From Azospirillum sp. TSO35-2 (GTDB lineage: Bacteria; Pseudomonadota; Alphaproteobacteria; Azospirillales; Azospirillaceae): DNA of 64,000 bases. Every line of letters begins with the position of its first letter. Position 1 is the first letter of the stretch. Of this stretch, positions 37,405 through 49,526 are shown piece by piece. The stretch lies in contig NZ_LGRA01000008.1 in assembly GCF_003116095.1 (NCBI RefSeq), forward strand, positions 911,689-975,688, given 5' to 3'. A program made the translations under genes and the position numbers. The notes under the pieces are model-generated. The model was not told the origin of the DNA and ran no database searches. It saw only the letters and a list, made by a program, of their open reading frames with translations.

Positions 37405-38742
37405 ATGCCGCTCGACATCAATCACCTGATCCGCGAGATCGACGACATTCCCGATTGCAGCCGCTTCGGCCGCGTTACCGCGGTGTCCGGGTTGATGGTC
37501 GAGGTCGGCGGCATCGAGAAGGAGCTGTCGGTCGGCGGCCGCTGCATCGTCGAGACGCGCGACCGCCGCGCCGTGCCGTGCGAGGTGGTGGGTTTCCGCC
37601 AGGGCCGGGCGCTGGCGATGCCGTTCGGCGCGCTGGACGGGGTGGGGCTGGGCTGCCGCGCGCTGGTGGCGGGCGACCAGCCGTCGATCTTCCCGACCGA
37701 CGCCTGGCTGGGCCGCGTGGTGAACGCGCTGGGCGAGCCGGTGGACGGCAAGGGGCCGCTGCCCAAGGGACCGCGCGGCACGCCGATCCGCAACAACCCG
37801 CCCAACGCCCACGCCCGCGCCCGGGTCGGCCAGAAGCTCGACCTCGGCATCCGCGCCATCAACGCCTTCCTGACCTGCTGCCTGGGGCAGCGCATGGGCA
37901 TCTTCGCCGGGTCGGGCGTCGGCAAATCCTCGGTCATGTCGATGCTGGCGCGCTTCTCCGCCGCCGAGATCGCGGTGATCGGCCTGATCGGCGAGCGCGG
38001 CCGCGAGCTGCAGGAGTTCATCACCGAGGATCTGGGCGAGGAGGGCCTGGCCCGCAGCATCGTCGTCTGCGCCACGTCGGACGAGGCGCCGCTGATGCGC
38101 CGGCAGGCCGCCTACATGACGCTGGCGGTGGCCGAGCATTTCCGCGACCAGGGCCGCAACGTGCTGTGCATGATGGACAGCGTCACCCGCTTCGCCATGG
38201 CCCAGCGCGAGATCGGCCTGTCGGCCGGCGAGCCGCCGACGACCAAGGGCTACCCGCCGACCGTCTTCGCCGAGCTGCCGCGCCTGCTGGAGCGCGCCGG
38301 GCCGGGTCTGGTCGGCTCGGGCTCGATCACCGGCCTGTTCACCGTGCTGGTGGAGGGCGACGACCACAACGAGCCGATCGCCGACGCGGTGCGCGGCATC
38401 CTGGACGGCCACATCGTGCTGGAACGCCAGATCGGCGAGCGTGGGCGCTACCCCGCCATCAACATCCTGCGCAGCGTGTCGCGCACCATGCCCGGTTGCA
38501 ACACCGCCAACGAGAACGAACTGGTCGGCTACGCCCGGCGCCTGATGTCGGCCTACGACAACATGGCGGAGATGATCCGGCTGGGCGCCTACCGCCGCGG
38601 CTCCGACCCGCAGGTCGACGAGGCGATCCATTACCAGCCGGCGCTGGAGGCTTTTTTGAAGCAGGGCAAGCGCGAGTCCACCGATCTTGAGACGAGCTAT
38701 GCCATGCTGGCTGAAATCTTTGGGGTGCAGTGGCCGCAATGA
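37405..38742 (+). CDS. fliI: Flagellum-specific ATPase FliI
   Basis: Hexameric ATPase of the flagellar type III export apparatus, 445 aa from ATG 37405. Walker A is [13 protein letters not shown], with the downstream [11 protein letters not shown] and the Walker B region [20 protein letters not shown], as in FliI and F1-beta relatives. The start is uncertain: ATG 37405 fits the family N-terminus, while ATG 37363 would add 14 residues. fliJ follows with an ATGA overlap. Other flagellar genes are not in the window. Confidence 0.94.
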   Translation: MPLDINHLIREIDDIPDCSRFGRVTAVSGLMVEVGGIEKELSVGGRCIVETRDRRAVPCEVVGFRQGRALAMPFGALDGVGLGCRALVAGDQPSIFPTDAWLGRVVNALGEPVDGKGPLPKGPRGTPIRNNPPNAHARARVGQKLDLGIRAINAFLTCCLGQRMGIFAGSGVGKSSVMSMLARFSAAEIAVIGLIGERGRELQEFITEDLGEEGLARSIVVCATSDEAPLMRRQAAYMTLAVAEHFRDQGRNVLCMMDSVTRFAMAQREIGLSAGEPPTTKGYPPTVFAELPRLLERAGPGLVGSGSITGLFTVLVEGDDHNEPIADAVRGILDGHIVLERQIGERGRYPAINILRSVSRTMPGCNTANENELVGYARRLMSAYDNMAEMIRLGAYRRGSDPQVDEAIHYQPALEAFLKQGKRESTDLETSYAMLAEIFGVQWPQ

Positions 38743-39173
38743 GCCTGAAGACGATCATCCGCCTGCAAAAGCTGCAACTGGACGAGAAGCGTCGCGTCCT
38801 GGCGGAACTCCACACGCTGGCCGACCGGCTGCGGGCGGAGATCGAGAAGGTCAAGCAGGACGTCCTGCACGAGCAGGAAACCGTCCGCGACGATTTCTCC
38901 GTCTCCTTCACCTACTCCAACTTCGCCCAGGCGGCGCTGGAGCGCGGGCGGAAGCTCGGCGAATCGCTGGGACAGGTCGAGGCGCAGATCAACATCGCCA
39001 CCGACGAGATGGCCGAATCCTTCCAGGAGCTGAAGCGCTTCGAACTGGCGGAAGAGGAGCGTCTGAAGCGTGAGCGCGACAAGCAGAAGCGCAAGGACGC
39101 CAACATGCTGGACGAAACCGCGCTGGTCGGCTTCCGCCGCCGGCAGGCGGAGGAGGAGGCGACGGGGGGATAA
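38739..39173 (+). CDS. fliJ: Flagellar export chaperone/stalk protein FliJ
   Basis: A 144-aa, almost wholly helical coiled-coil protein (for example [20 protein letters not shown]) that forms the central stalk of the FliI ring and escorts export substrates. Short length, charge pattern and position directly after fliI identify it; sequence motifs alone would not. ATG 38739 overlaps the fliI stop. A bidirectional terminator follows at 39213. Confidence 0.85.
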   Translation: MSLKTIIRLQKLQLDEKRRVLAELHTLADRLRAEIEKVKQDVLHEQETVRDDFSVSFTYSNFAQAALERGRKLGESLGQVEAQINIATDEMAESFQELKRFELAEEERLKRERDKQKRKDANMLDETALVGFRRRQAEEEATGG

Positions 39174-39212
39174 CGTATCGTCCCAATCCGTCAGCCGCGT
39201 CCTGTACAGAAA

Positions 39213-39250
39213 AAAGGCCGGCGGCCTCAGCCCGAGACCGCCGGCTTTCC
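39213..39250. terminator. Bidirectional terminator between fliJ and ahpF
   Basis: AAAGGCCGGCGG and CCGCCGGCTTTCCTTT form a 12-bp stem with a 13-nt loop, with A-rich and T-rich flanks. It serves the convergent fliJ and ahpF genes. Confidence 0.82.
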
Positions 39251-39262
39251 TTTACCCGACCC

Positions 39263-40861
39263 TCACTCGGCCGCTTCCATCGCCGCCGGGCGCGATTCCT
39301 CGACCGGGACGGTGCGGATCAGGTGGTCGAAGGCCGACAGGGCGGCCTTGGCGCCTTCGCCCATGGCGATGACGATCTGCTTGTAGGGCACCGTCGTCGC
39401 GTCGCCGGCGGCGAAGACGCCGGGGATGGAGGTCTGGCCGCGGGCATCGACCTCGATCTCGCCGCGCGGGGCCAGCGCCACCGTGCCCTTCAGCCATTCG
39501 GTGTTGGGCACCAGGCCGATCTGCACGAAGATGCCTTCCAGATCCACCCGCTTCAGCTCGCCGCTGTTGCGGTCCTTGTAGGACAGGCCGACCACCTTGG
39601 CGCCGTCGCCATGGACCTCGGTCGTCTGGCCCGAGGTGATGACGGTGACGTTGGGCAGGCTGTGCAGCTTGCGCTGGAGCACCGCGTCGGCGCGGAGCTG
39701 GCTGTCGAACTCGATCAGGGTGACGTGGGCCACCAGACCGGCGAGGTCGATCGCCGCCTCGACGCCGGAGTTGCCGCCGCCGATCACCGCGACGCGCTTG
39801 CCCTTGAACAGCGGACCGTCGCAGTGCGGGCAGTAGGCGACGCCCTTGTTGCGGTATTCCGCCTCCCCGGGGACGTTCATCGAGCGCCAGCGGGCGCCGG
39901 TCGACAGCACCACGGTGCGCGACTTCAGCGAGGCGCCGCTCGCCAGCTTCACCTCGATCAGCCCGCCGGCCTGCGCCGGCGGCACCAGCGCCGTGGCGGT
40001 CTGCAGGTTCATGATGTCGACGTCATAGTCCTTGACGTGCTGCTCCAGCGCCGCCGCCAGCTTCGGCCCTTCGGTGTGCGAGACCGAGATGAAGTTCTCG
40101 ATCGCCATGGTGTCGAGCACCTGGCCGCCGAACCGCTCGGCCGCCACGCCGGTGCGGATGCCCTTGCGGGCGGCGTAGATCGCCGCGGCGGCGCCGGCCG
40201 GACCGCCGCCGATCACCAGCACCTCGAACGGCGCCTTGGTCTTGATCGCCTCGGCGGCGCGGGCGACGGCGCCGCTGTCCAGCTTGGCGACGATCTGCTC
40301 GAGCCCCATGCGGCCCTGGGCGAAGGGCTCGCCGTTCAGGAAGACGGTCGGCACCGCCATCACCTGCCGCTGCTCGACCTCCTGCTGGAACAGGGCGCCG
40401 TCGATGGCGACGTGCTTGATCCGCGGGTTCAGCGCGCTCATCAGGTTCAGCGCCTGCACCACGTCGGGGCAGTTCTGGCAGGACAGCGAGAAATAGGTCT
40501 CGAAGCGGAAGTCGCCGTCCAGATCCTTGATCTGCGCGATCAGCTCGGCCGCTTCCTTCGACGGGTGGCCGCCGACCTGCAGCAGCGCCAGGACCAGCGA
40601 ATTGAACTCATGGCCCATCGGCAGGCCGGCGAAGCGCACGCCGATGTCGGTGCCGACGCGGTTGATCGCGAAGGAGGGCCGGCGGGCGTCGTGGCCGTCG
40701 CGGACCAGGGTGATCTTGTCCGACAGCGACGCGATGTCTTCCAGCAGGCCCAGCATCTCCTGCGACTTCGGCTGATCGTTCAGCGAGGCGACCAGTTCGA
40801 TCGGCTGCGTGATCCGCTCAAGGTAGCCCTTCAACTGGGTCTTGAGAGTGGCGTCCAGCAT
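39263..40861 (-). CDS. ahpF: Alkyl hydroperoxide reductase subunit F
   Basis: A 532-aa flavoenzyme that passes electrons from NADH to AhpC. The N-terminal double thioredoxin-fold domain (residues 1-200) has the redox pair in SCQNCPDV. The FAD domain starts at [21 protein letters not shown], the central redox pair is CPHC in [13 protein letters not shown], and the NADH-binding [10 protein letters not shown] follows. Full length and intact motifs. The start is ATG 40861; an in-frame TTG lies 15 nt earlier. It shares direction with ahpC, which lies upstream beyond a 365-nt gap, so ahpF may be transcribed separately. Confidence 0.96.
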   Translation of the reverse strand: MLDATLKTQLKGYLERITQPIELVASLNDQPKSQEMLGLLEDIASLSDKITLVRDGHDARRPSFAINRVGTDIGVRFAGLPMGHEFNSLVLALLQVGGHPSKEAAELIAQIKDLDGDFRFETYFSLSCQNCPDVVQALNLMSALNPRIKHVAIDGALFQQEVEQRQVMAVPTVFLNGEPFAQGRMGLEQIVAKLDSGAVARAAEAIKTKAPFEVLVIGGGPAGAAAAIYAARKGIRTGVAAERFGGQVLDTMAIENFISVSHTEGPKLAAALEQHVKDYDVDIMNLQTATALVPPAQAGGLIEVKLASGASLKSRTVVLSTGARWRSMNVPGEAEYRNKGVAYCPHCDGPLFKGKRVAVIGGGNSGVEAAIDLAGLVAHVTLIEFDSQLRADAVLQRKLHSLPNVTVITSGQTTEVHGDGAKVVGLSYKDRNSGELKRVDLEGIFVQIGLVPNTEWLKGTVALAPRGEIEVDARGQTSIPGVFAAGDATTVPYKQIVIAMGEGAKAALSAFDHLIRTVPVEESRPAAMEAAE

Positions 40862-41013
40862 GGCTTTGGTTCCCAAGTTCTGTTTCCGGAGCGAACCGGG
40901 GGGCGCGGTGCGGCGGTTCGGGCGGGATAAAGGGGTGCGACGGGCGCAATGAGGCTTCCGGACAACGGCGTCCGGTTTTGAAACAGCGGAGATTTCAGAA
41001 AATCATCGTCCTC

Positions 41014-41088
41014 CCCGCGCAGGCGGGGATCCAGAATCGGCAAGGGGGGTGCGACGATAACGCACGTCTGGATCCCCGCCTTCGCGGG
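41014..41088. repeat. Palindromic repeat, family B copy 1, between ahpC and ahpF
   Basis: CCCGCGCAGGCGGGGATCC (plus AGA, 41014-41035) and TCTGGATCCCCGCCTTCGCG (plus GG, 41067-41088) are reverse complements with one mismatch in 22, around a 31-nt spacer. This is the common GGATCCCCGCCTTCGCGGG type of dispersed repeat. It fills the centre of the 365-nt ahpC-ahpF gap. No gene is visible in the rest of that gap. Confidence 0.8.
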
Positions 41089-41226
41089 AAAGGGGCGAGA
41101 GCCCGGCAACGGGGGCGCTCGCAACAGGCAGGTCCGACGCCGGGCTGCGGCGGACGGGGTGGGGGCCGGCCGTGACCGGCCCCCGATCCCAAAGAACCTA
41201 AGGCCAAACCTTAGATCTTGAGATCC

Positions 41227-41790
41227 TTAGATCTTGCCGACCAGGTCGAGCGACGGGGCGAGGGTCTTCTCGCCTTCCTGCCACTTGGCCGGGCAGACCT
41301 CGCCCGGGTGGGCGGCAACATACTGCACGGCCTTGATCTTGCGCAGCAGCTCCTTGGCGTCGCGGCCAACGCCGCCGGCGCTGATCTCGACGATCTGGAT
41401 CTTGCCGGCCGGGTCGACGACGAAGGTGCCGCGGTCGGCGAGGCCGACCTCTTCGATCAGGACCTCGAAGTTGCGGCTGATGGCGAGCGTCGGGTCACCG
41501 ATCATGGTGTACTCGATCTTGCCGATCGCCGGCGAGGTGTCGTGCCACGCCTTGTGGCAGAAATGGGTGTCGGTGGAGACGCTGTAGATCTCGACGCCCA
41601 GCTTCTGGAATTCACCGTAGTTCTCGGCCAGATCCTCAAGCTCCGTCGGGCAGACGAAGGTGAAGTCGGCCGGGTAGAAGAACACAACCGACCACTTGCC
41701 CTTCAGGTCGGCGTCGGTCACGTCGATGAACTTGCCGTTCTTGAAAGCGGTCGCCTTGAAGGGCTTAATTTCAGAGTTGATCAAGGACAT
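41227..41790 (-). CDS. ahpC: Alkyl hydroperoxide reductase AhpC (2-Cys peroxiredoxin)
   Basis: A 187-aa typical 2-Cys peroxiredoxin that reduces peroxides. The peroxidatic Cys lies in [11 protein letters not shown] (about residue 47) and the resolving Cys in [10 protein letters not shown] (about 166). The length matches enterobacterial AhpC. GGAGAAC precedes the ATG at 41790. It is divergent from oxyR, with a candidate OxyR site between, and upstream of its reductase ahpF. Confidence 0.97.
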   Translation of the reverse strand: MSLINSEIKPFKATAFKNGKFIDVTDADLKGKWSVVFFYPADFTFVCPTELEDLAENYGEFQKLGVEIYSVSTDTHFCHKAWHDTSPAIGKIEYTMIGDPTLAISRNFEVLIEEVGLADRGTFVVDPAGKIQIVEISAGGVGRDAKELLRKIKAVQYVAAHPGEVCPAKWQEGEKTLAPSLDLVGKI

Positions 41791-41946
41791 TATGTTCTCC
41801 GATGGGGTGCTATGTTTGAAAGGCGCCTTGCCCCCGGCGTCCGGCCGGATCGGGATTGGAGCAGCGGGGGCGGGCGGCATTCCTTGGTTCGGTTGACCCG
41901 TGGAGGAATACGGGAAATCTGTAATCATGAAAAGCAGAAAAAACCA

Positions 41947-41970
41947 ATCGCATTGATCGAAAAAAACGAT
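41947..41970. promoter_or_regulatory. Candidate OxyR operator between ahpC and oxyR
   Basis: ATCG-N7-CGAT (41956-41970, with an all-A spacer) is a perfect palindrome with the spacing of OxyR half-sites (ATAG-N7-CTAT). It is overlapped by ATCG-N7-CGAA starting at 41947. It lies 14 bp before the oxyR start, consistent with autorepression and with ahpC activation from the other side. Confidence 0.55.
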
Positions 41971-41983
41971 TACAGTGGGTGCC

Positions 41984-42889
41984 ATGAAGCCATTGCCCAC
42001 CCTGCGCCAGCTCCGCTACCTCGTCGCCGTCGTCGACCGCTGCCATTTCGGGCAGGCGGCGGAGGCCTGCCTCGTCAGCCAGTCCACCCTCAGCGCCGGC
42101 ATCCAGGAGCTTGAGGATCTGCTGGGCGCCACCCTGCTGGAGCGGACCCGGCGGTCGGTGCTGCCCACCCCGCTCGGCCGCGAGATCGCCGACCGTGCCC
42201 GCGACCTGCTGAAGGGGGCGGAGGAGCTGGTGGACATCACCCGGTCCGCCGCCGACCCGATGTCCGGCGCGCTGCATCTCGGCGTGATCCCGACCATCGG
42301 CCCCTTCCTGATCCCCCGCGTGATGCCGGCCCTGCGCGAGGCTTTCCCGCGCCTGCGGCTGTATCTGCGCGAGGACCAGTCGGCGCGGCTGCTCGACCAG
42401 CTCAACGCCGGCAAGCTGGACGCGGTGCTGCTGGCGCTGCCCTATCCGATCGGCGACCTGGAAACCCAGGACATCGGCGAGGACCATTTCTCCTTCGTCT
42501 GCCCGACCGGCCACCGGCTGAGCGGCGCCGATTCGGGGCAGACGGTGCCGGCGGAAGACCTGCTGCTGCTGGAGGACGGCCACTGCCTGCGCGACCACGC
42601 GATGGCCGCCTGCGCGCTGGACGGCGCCCCCCACAACACGACGTTCCAGGGCACCAGCCTGCACACGCTGGTGCAGATGGTGGCGAACGGGCTGGGGGTG
42701 ACGCTGCTGCCGCAGATGGCGGTCGATTCGGGGATCCTGCGCGGGCTCGACCTGGCGGTGCGGCCGCTCGACAGCAGCCGGCCCTTCCGCCGCATCGCGC
42801 TGGCGTGGCGCCGGACGTCGGGACGCAAGGACACCTTCCAGCGCCTGGCGGCGGCCCTGAAAGAGGTGGTGACGCAGAAGGAGGGTTGA
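41984..42889 (+). CDS. oxyR: Hydrogen peroxide-responsive regulator OxyR
   Basis: A 301-aa LysR-type regulator. The helix-turn-helix covers residues 5-62 ([20 protein letters not shown]). The effector domain carries the OxyR-type reactive Cys region ([19 protein letters not shown]), with Cys about 199 and the second Cys about 207 in OxyR spacing, and the [21 protein letters not shown] block. It should activate ahpC when oxidised. The start ATG 41984 ([13 protein letters not shown]) fits the family. Divergent from ahpC, 193 bp apart. Confidence 0.93.
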   Translation: MKPLPTLRQLRYLVAVVDRCHFGQAAEACLVSQSTLSAGIQELEDLLGATLLERTRRSVLPTPLGREIADRARDLLKGAEELVDITRSAADPMSGALHLGVIPTIGPFLIPRVMPALREAFPRLRLYLREDQSARLLDQLNAGKLDAVLLALPYPIGDLETQDIGEDHFSFVCPTGHRLSGADSGQTVPAEDLLLLEDGHCLRDHAMAACALDGAPHNTTFQGTSLHTLVQMVANGLGVTLLPQMAVDSGILRGLDLAVRPLDSSRPFRRIALAWRRTSGRKDTFQRLAAALKEVVTQKEG

Positions 42890-43035
42890 GCGGGCGTCCG
42901 GCCGGGCGCATCCGGCCGGGTGGCGGCCCGCCGGTCAAAGAATCGCTTGGTCCCGCCCGCCCGAAGTGGTTTAAACGGAGCGGTTTTTCGCCTTCCAACT
43001 CCGCCTTTCCACCCCGTTTCCGGGACCAGACCGTC

Positions 43036-43926
43036 ATGAGCGACACCGCCCCCCTGTTCGACCGCGTGGCCATCGTCGGCATCGGTCTGATCGGCTCCTC
43101 CCTGGCGCGGGCGCTGACGGAGTATGGGATCGCCCGCCGCGTCGTCTGCGCCGACCGCAGCGAGGCGGCCTGCGCCAAGGCGATGGAGCTGGGCATCGTC
43201 GCGCAGGCCACCACCGATCTGGCCGCGGCGCTGGACGGCGCCGAGCTGGTGGTGCTGGCGACCCCGGTCGGCAGCTTCGCCGCGGTGGGGGAGAGCATCG
43301 GCCCGCTGCTGAAGCCGGGCACCATCGTCACCGACGTCGGCTCGGTCAAGCAGGCCACCCTGCGCGACATCGGGCCGCACCTGCCCGACGGCGTCCACCT
43401 GATCCCCGGCCACCCGGTGGCGGGCACCGAGCATTCGGGGCCGGAGGCCGGCTTCGCCACCCTGTTCCAGGGCCGCTGGTGCATCCTGACCCCGCCGGCC
43501 GGCGCCGACCGCGCCGCGCTGGACAAGGTGACCGAGCTGTGGCGCCGCGTCGGCTCGGCGGTGGAGATCATGGAGGCCAACCACCATGACCGGGTGCTGG
43601 CCATCACCTCGCACCTGCCGCACCTGATCGCCTACACCATCGTCGGCACCGCGGCCGACCTGGAGGAGGACACCAAGTCCGAGGTCATCAAGTTCTCGGC
43701 CAGCGGTTTCCGCGACTTCACCCGCATCGCCGCCAGCGACCCGGTGATGTGGCGCGACATCTTCCTGAACAACCGCGAGGCCGTGCTGGAGATCCTCCAG
43801 CGCTTCACCGAGGATCTGTCGGCGTTGCAGCGCGCCATCCGCTGGGGCGAGGGCGAGCAGTTGCAGGACCACTTCACCAAGACCCGCGCCATCCGCCGCG
43901 GCATCATCGACGCCAAGCAGGCTTGA
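43036..43926 (+). CDS. tyrC: Prephenate/arogenate (cyclohexadienyl) dehydrogenase
   Basis: A 296-aa NAD(P)-dependent dehydrogenase of tyrosine synthesis. It decarboxylates prephenate and/or arogenate oxidatively. The Rossmann motif VAIVGIGLIGSSLARAL lies near the N-terminus, the catalytic His in PGHPVAGTEHSG, and the helical dimerisation domain includes SHLPHLIAYTIV. It lacks a chorismate mutase or ACT domain. Substrate preference cannot be settled here. The start ATG 43036 fits the family; a strong terminator follows. Confidence 0.9.
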   Translation: MSDTAPLFDRVAIVGIGLIGSSLARALTEYGIARRVVCADRSEAACAKAMELGIVAQATTDLAAALDGAELVVLATPVGSFAAVGESIGPLLKPGTIVTDVGSVKQATLRDIGPHLPDGVHLIPGHPVAGTEHSGPEAGFATLFQGRWCILTPPAGADRAALDKVTELWRRVGSAVEIMEANHHDRVLAITSHLPHLIAYTIVGTAADLEEDTKSEVIKFSASGFRDFTRIAASDPVMWRDIFLNNREAVLEILQRFTEDLSALQRAIRWGEGEQLQDHFTKTRAIRRGIIDAKQA

Positions 43927-43980
43927 TGGCGGGTGGCGCCTGCGCGGCGCCTCTCCGCGGCCAAGCGTCTTCCGGACACG

Positions 43981-44015
43981 AAAAAGCCCCCGCTCCGATG
44001 GAGCGGGGGCTTTTT
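43981..44015. terminator. Bidirectional rho-independent terminator
   Basis: AAAAAGCCCCCGCTCC and GGAGCGGGGGCTTTTT form a perfect 16-bp stem around GAT, flanked by A and T runs. It separates the dehydrogenase gene from the convergent double cold-shock gene. Confidence 0.95.
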
Positions 44016-44039
44016 CACATCACAACGACCGATGAGCGA

Positions 44040-44663
44040 TCAGGCCATTTCGATGCGCTGCGCCTCGGGGCCCTTGGCGCCCTGGCGGATGGTCACGCGG
44101 ACCTGCGCACCGTCGTCCAGACCGCTGATGCCGGACCGCTCCAGCGCGCGGATGTGGACGAAGATGTCCTTGCCGCCGGTCGACGGGGCGATGAAGCCGA
44201 AGCCCTTCGACACGTTGAACCACTTCACCGTGCCGTCCACCGTCTCGCCGTCGCCGCTGTCGGCATCGTCGTAGCCGCCGCCGTAACCGCCGCGGCTGCT
44301 GTTGCCGTAGCTGTTGCCGCCGCCGTAGCTGCCGCCGTCATTGCCCCACGAATCGCGGTCGCGCTGGGGACGCGGGCGGCTCGGGGCGGCGGTCGTGGTG
44401 TCGACCGAGTGGATGGTGGCGACCTGCGGGCCCTTCGGGCCGCGCGACAGGTCACAAACGATGGTGGCGCCTTCGGGCAGGCTGTCGTGTCCGCAGAACT
44501 GCAGAACCGTGGAGTGCAGGAAGGCATCCGGCGAACCGTCTTCGGGCGTGACGAAGCCGAAGCCCTTGGTGGCGTTGAACCACTTGACGGTGGCGCGGAT
44601 GTCGCGCTGGGTGATTTCAGGAGCGCGGAAGGAAGAGGAAGAGCGCTGCGGACGGTCGAACAT
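44040..44663 (-). CDS. Double cold-shock domain protein with Gly-rich linker
   Basis: A 207-aa protein with two cold-shock domains: the first at about residues 22-90 (RNP1 KGFGFVTP, RNP2-like AFLHSTVL) and the second at about 140-207 (KGFGFIAP, IFVHIRALE). A Gly/Tyr/Ser-rich, probably disordered linker (for example GGSYGGGNSYGNSSRGGYGG) joins them. Alphaproteobacterial two-domain Csps of this type (CspC/CspD-like) act as RNA chaperones in stationary phase or cold. Confidence 0.93.
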   Translation of the reverse strand: MFDRPQRSSSSFRAPEITQRDIRATVKWFNATKGFGFVTPEDGSPDAFLHSTVLQFCGHDSLPEGATIVCDLSRGPKGPQVATIHSVDTTTAAPSRPRPQRDRDSWGNDGGSYGGGNSYGNSSRGGYGGGYDDADSGDGETVDGTVKWFNVSKGFGFIAPSTGGKDIFVHIRALERSGISGLDDGAQVRVTIRQGAKGPEAQRIEMA

Positions 44664-44931
44664 CAGTATCGTCTCATCTGTCGTGTCAAGCCCGGTCCCG
44701 GCAAACCGAAAAAGGGCGGCCCGGAACAGGGCGACCGAAGGATGATCGGTTCCGACTCATAATTCAATCGCCATCACGCGATTCCGGCGGCCGGGCACGA
44801 CAAAAACGCCACCGCCACGCGCCGGGCGGGCATCGTGGCGTGGAATTCGCCGAAATTGTGCAGGTGCAGCGTGACGAGGCCGGGCCGACTCGAGGCTTTT
44901 GCTCTGGCCGGGACTCCGGCCCGGACCGGAA

Positions 44932-45450
<519 letters not shown>

Positions 45451-45681
45451 GGCCCGTCTCGTTCGTGGCGTGAATCGGCCCAGTCGGTCCGGTCCGGATC
45501 AATCCTGCCAGGATCGACCGGGCCGGGCGGCTGCGGGGCGCATCCATAGCGCAGCCCCGCGTCGCTTCTCAAGAGTCTGATTGGCAGAGGCGGGCGGGCG
45601 CCCGTCCGCCGGCCCCTTGCGCGCGGACTCCGCCGCCGCTATCAAGCGGCCACGTCCCCATGACTTCGTCCGAGTCCGCCG

Positions 45682-47507
<1,826 letters not shown>

Positions 47508-47585
47508 GTCCACCTCTGCCCTGTCCGACGGGCATAGGGGCGGTGGCTTGGCAGCGGTGGCACCGGCGTGTTAGGGCTGTCGCCC

Positions 47586-47969
47586 ATGAACAAGCTCTTC
47601 GCCACCGTCACCGCCCCGGTGCCGCGCTCGGCCCCGGCGGTGCTGTCCACCCGTTGCTTCGTGCGTGATCTGGTGATGGACGCGCTGATCGGCGTCTACG
47701 CCCATGAGCGTCTGAAGCCCCAGCGCATCCGCCTGAACCTCGACCTGGAGGTGATCGCCCCCGGCGTCACCGGCGAGGACATGGCGACCGTCGTCAAGGG
47801 CGTGGTCACGCAAGGCCACGTCACGCTGGTGGAAACGCTGGCGGAGCGCATCGCCGAGCGTTGCCTCGCCGACGCGCGGGTGACGCAGGCCAAGGTGCGG
47901 GTCGAGAAGCTGGACGTCTTCCCCGACGCCGCCAGCGTCGGCGTCGAGATCGAACGCGCCCGCGCCTGA
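47586..47969 (+). CDS. folB: Dihydroneopterin aldolase
   Basis: A 127-aa folate-pathway enzyme cleaving 7,8-dihydroneopterin. The FolB fold opens RCFVRDLVMDALIGVYAHE, and the Glu/Lys catalytic region is TLVETLAERIAERCL and VRVEKLDVFPDAASVGVEIER. The length matches the family. An N-terminal extension of about 20 residues precedes the domain, so a later start is possible. Confidence 0.9.
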   Translation: MNKLFATVTAPVPRSAPAVLSTRCFVRDLVMDALIGVYAHERLKPQRIRLNLDLEVIAPGVTGEDMATVVKGVVTQGHVTLVETLAERIAERCLADARVTQAKVRVEKLDVFPDAASVGVEIERARA

Positions 47970-48018
47970 CCCTTTCCCGTTCACAAAGCCCCCCTTACAG
48001 CCGAGGAAGCCGCCCCCC

Positions 48019-48924
48019 GTGTCGTCGCTCGCCGTCCTGACCGCCGAACAGACCGCCGCCCGGCTTCCCTTCGCCGCCCTGTGCGACGCGGTGGCCGCCG
48101 CCGCCCGCGACTACGCCGCCGGGCGCATCACCAGCCCGGAACGGCAGGTGCTGCCGCTGCCGAACGGCGGCGTGCTGCTGTCGATGCCGGCGACCGCGCC
48201 GGACATCGCCATCCACAAGCTGGTGAACGTCAACCCGCAGAACGGCGCGCAGGGGTTGCCGACGATCCATGGCGTGGTCAGCGTTTTCGACGCGCCGACC
48301 GGCGTGCCGCGGCTGATCCTCGACGGCCCGACCGTCACCGCGCGGCGCACCGCCGCGGTGTCGATGCTGGCGATCCGCACGCTCGCCCCCGCCGCGCCGC
48401 GCCACGTCGCGCTGCTCGGCGCCGGCAAGCAGTCGTCCGGCCATGTCGAGGCGCTGGCGGCGCTCTACCCCGGCATCCGCGTCGACGTCCACAGCCGCAG
48501 CCTGGACAGCGCGGCGGCGTTCTGCGCCGGGCACCAGGGGCAGGGCGTGGAACTGCGGCCGGCGAGCGGCGCCGTCGATCCGGCGGCCGCGGTGGTGATC
48601 GCGCTGACCACCAGCCTCGCCCCGATCTATGACGAGACGCCGCGGCCGGACCGCCTGCTGGTCGGCGTCGGCGCCTTCAAGCCGGAAATGGCGGAGTTCG
48701 GCCCGACCGCCGTGCATGGCAGCGAGCTGTTCGTCGACGACCCGGCCGGCGCCCACCACGAGGCCGGCGACCTGATCCAGGCCGGCGTGGACTGGAGCGT
48801 GGTGCGCTCGCTGGTCGAGGCGCTGGACGGCGGCGCCACCGCCGGCCGCCCGCGCCTGTTCAAGAGCGTCGGCTGCGCCGCCTGGGACCTCGCCGCCGCC
48901 CGCTGCGCGCTGGCGCAGGGCTGA
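48019..48924 (+). CDS. Ornithine cyclodeaminase/mu-crystallin family, probable pyrroline-2-carboxylate reductase
   Basis: A 301-aa NAD(P)H-dependent enzyme of the OCD/mu-crystallin family, closest in look to LhpI-type delta1-pyrroline-2-carboxylate/piperideine-2-carboxylate reductases of hydroxyproline or D-lysine catabolism. The Rossmann motif is VALLGAGKQSSGHVEAL, and the substrate region includes HKLVNVNPQN and TARRTAAVSMLA. The start GTG 48019 has GAGGAAG upstream. No lhp gene is adjacent. Convergent with pcaG; a 27-nt hairpin (48929-48955) lies between them. Confidence 0.8.
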   Translation: MSSLAVLTAEQTAARLPFAALCDAVAAAARDYAAGRITSPERQVLPLPNGGVLLSMPATAPDIAIHKLVNVNPQNGAQGLPTIHGVVSVFDAPTGVPRLILDGPTVTARRTAAVSMLAIRTLAPAAPRHVALLGAGKQSSGHVEALAALYPGIRVDVHSRSLDSAAAFCAGHQGQGVELRPASGAVDPAAAVVIALTTSLAPIYDETPRPDRLLVGVGAFKPEMAEFGPTAVHGSELFVDDPAGAHHEAGDLIQAGVDWSVVRSLVEALDGGATAGRPRLFKSVGCAAWDLAAARCALAQG

Positions 48925-48928
48925 GCGA

Positions 48929-48955
48929 CGCCCCTCTCCCGGACGGGGAGGGGCG
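48929..48955. terminator. Hairpin between convergent OCD-family gene and pcaG
   Basis: CGCCCCTC-TCCCG and CGGGGAGGGGCG pair around a 2-nt centre. There is no T run, so it may be a weak terminator or a fragment of the family A repeat. Confidence 0.5.
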
Positions 48956-48963
48956 CCTGCCGT

Positions 48964-49521
48964 TCAGCAGTCGAAGAACACCGTCTCCTGGTCGCCTTGC
49001 AGGTGGATGTCGAAGCGGTAGACCGCGCCGCCCGGCACGTCGGCGCGCTGGGCGATCAGCGTGCCGCGGCGGTCGTCCGGGACGCTGGACAGCACCGGAT
49101 CCGCGGCGTTGGCCGCCGCCTCGTCGGAGAAGTGCAGGCGGGTGAAGGCGTGGCTCAGCATGCCGCGGGCGAACACCGTCACCGCGATGTGCGGGGCCTG
49201 ACCGTCGCCGTGGCCGCCCGGCTTCACCGTGTCGAAGAAATAGTAACCGGCGTCGTTGGTGCCGCAGCGGCCGAAGCCGGCCGCGCCGGGGGCGTGCTTG
49301 CCGTCGGCGCCGGCCTGCCAGATCTCGACCACGCAATCGCGGATCGGCGCCCCTTCGCCGTCATAGACGACGCCTTCGACGCGGATGTGCTCGCCCGGCG
49401 TCTCGTGGGTGGCGAGCCGGTTGGTCGCCAGCGGGCGGCGGCCGTAGAGTTCCGGGGTCCAGGCGTAGGCGAAATACGGACCGACGGTCTGGGACGGGGT
49501 CTGCTTCAAGGTCTGCGTCAT
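48964..49521 (-). CDS. pcaG: Protocatechuate 3,4-dioxygenase alpha subunit
   Basis: The 185-aa alpha chain of the intradiol ring-cleaving dioxygenase that turns protocatechuate into 3-carboxy-cis,cis-muconate. Family features: SQTVGPYFAYAW at the N-terminus, DCVVEIWQAGADGKH and GYYFFDTVKPG. The alpha chain lacks the iron ligands. ATG 49521 starts 5 nt after the pcaH stop. Last gene of the pca cluster. Confidence 0.95.
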   Translation of the reverse strand: MTQTLKQTPSQTVGPYFAYAWTPELYGRRPLATNRLATHETPGEHIRVEGVVYDGEGAPIRDCVVEIWQAGADGKHAPGAAGFGRCGTNDAGYYFFDTVKPGGHGDGQAPHIAVTVFARGMLSHAFTRLHFSDEAAANAADPVLSSVPDDRRGTLIAQRADVPGGAVYRFDIHLQGDQETVFFDC

Positions 49522-49526
49522 GGCGA

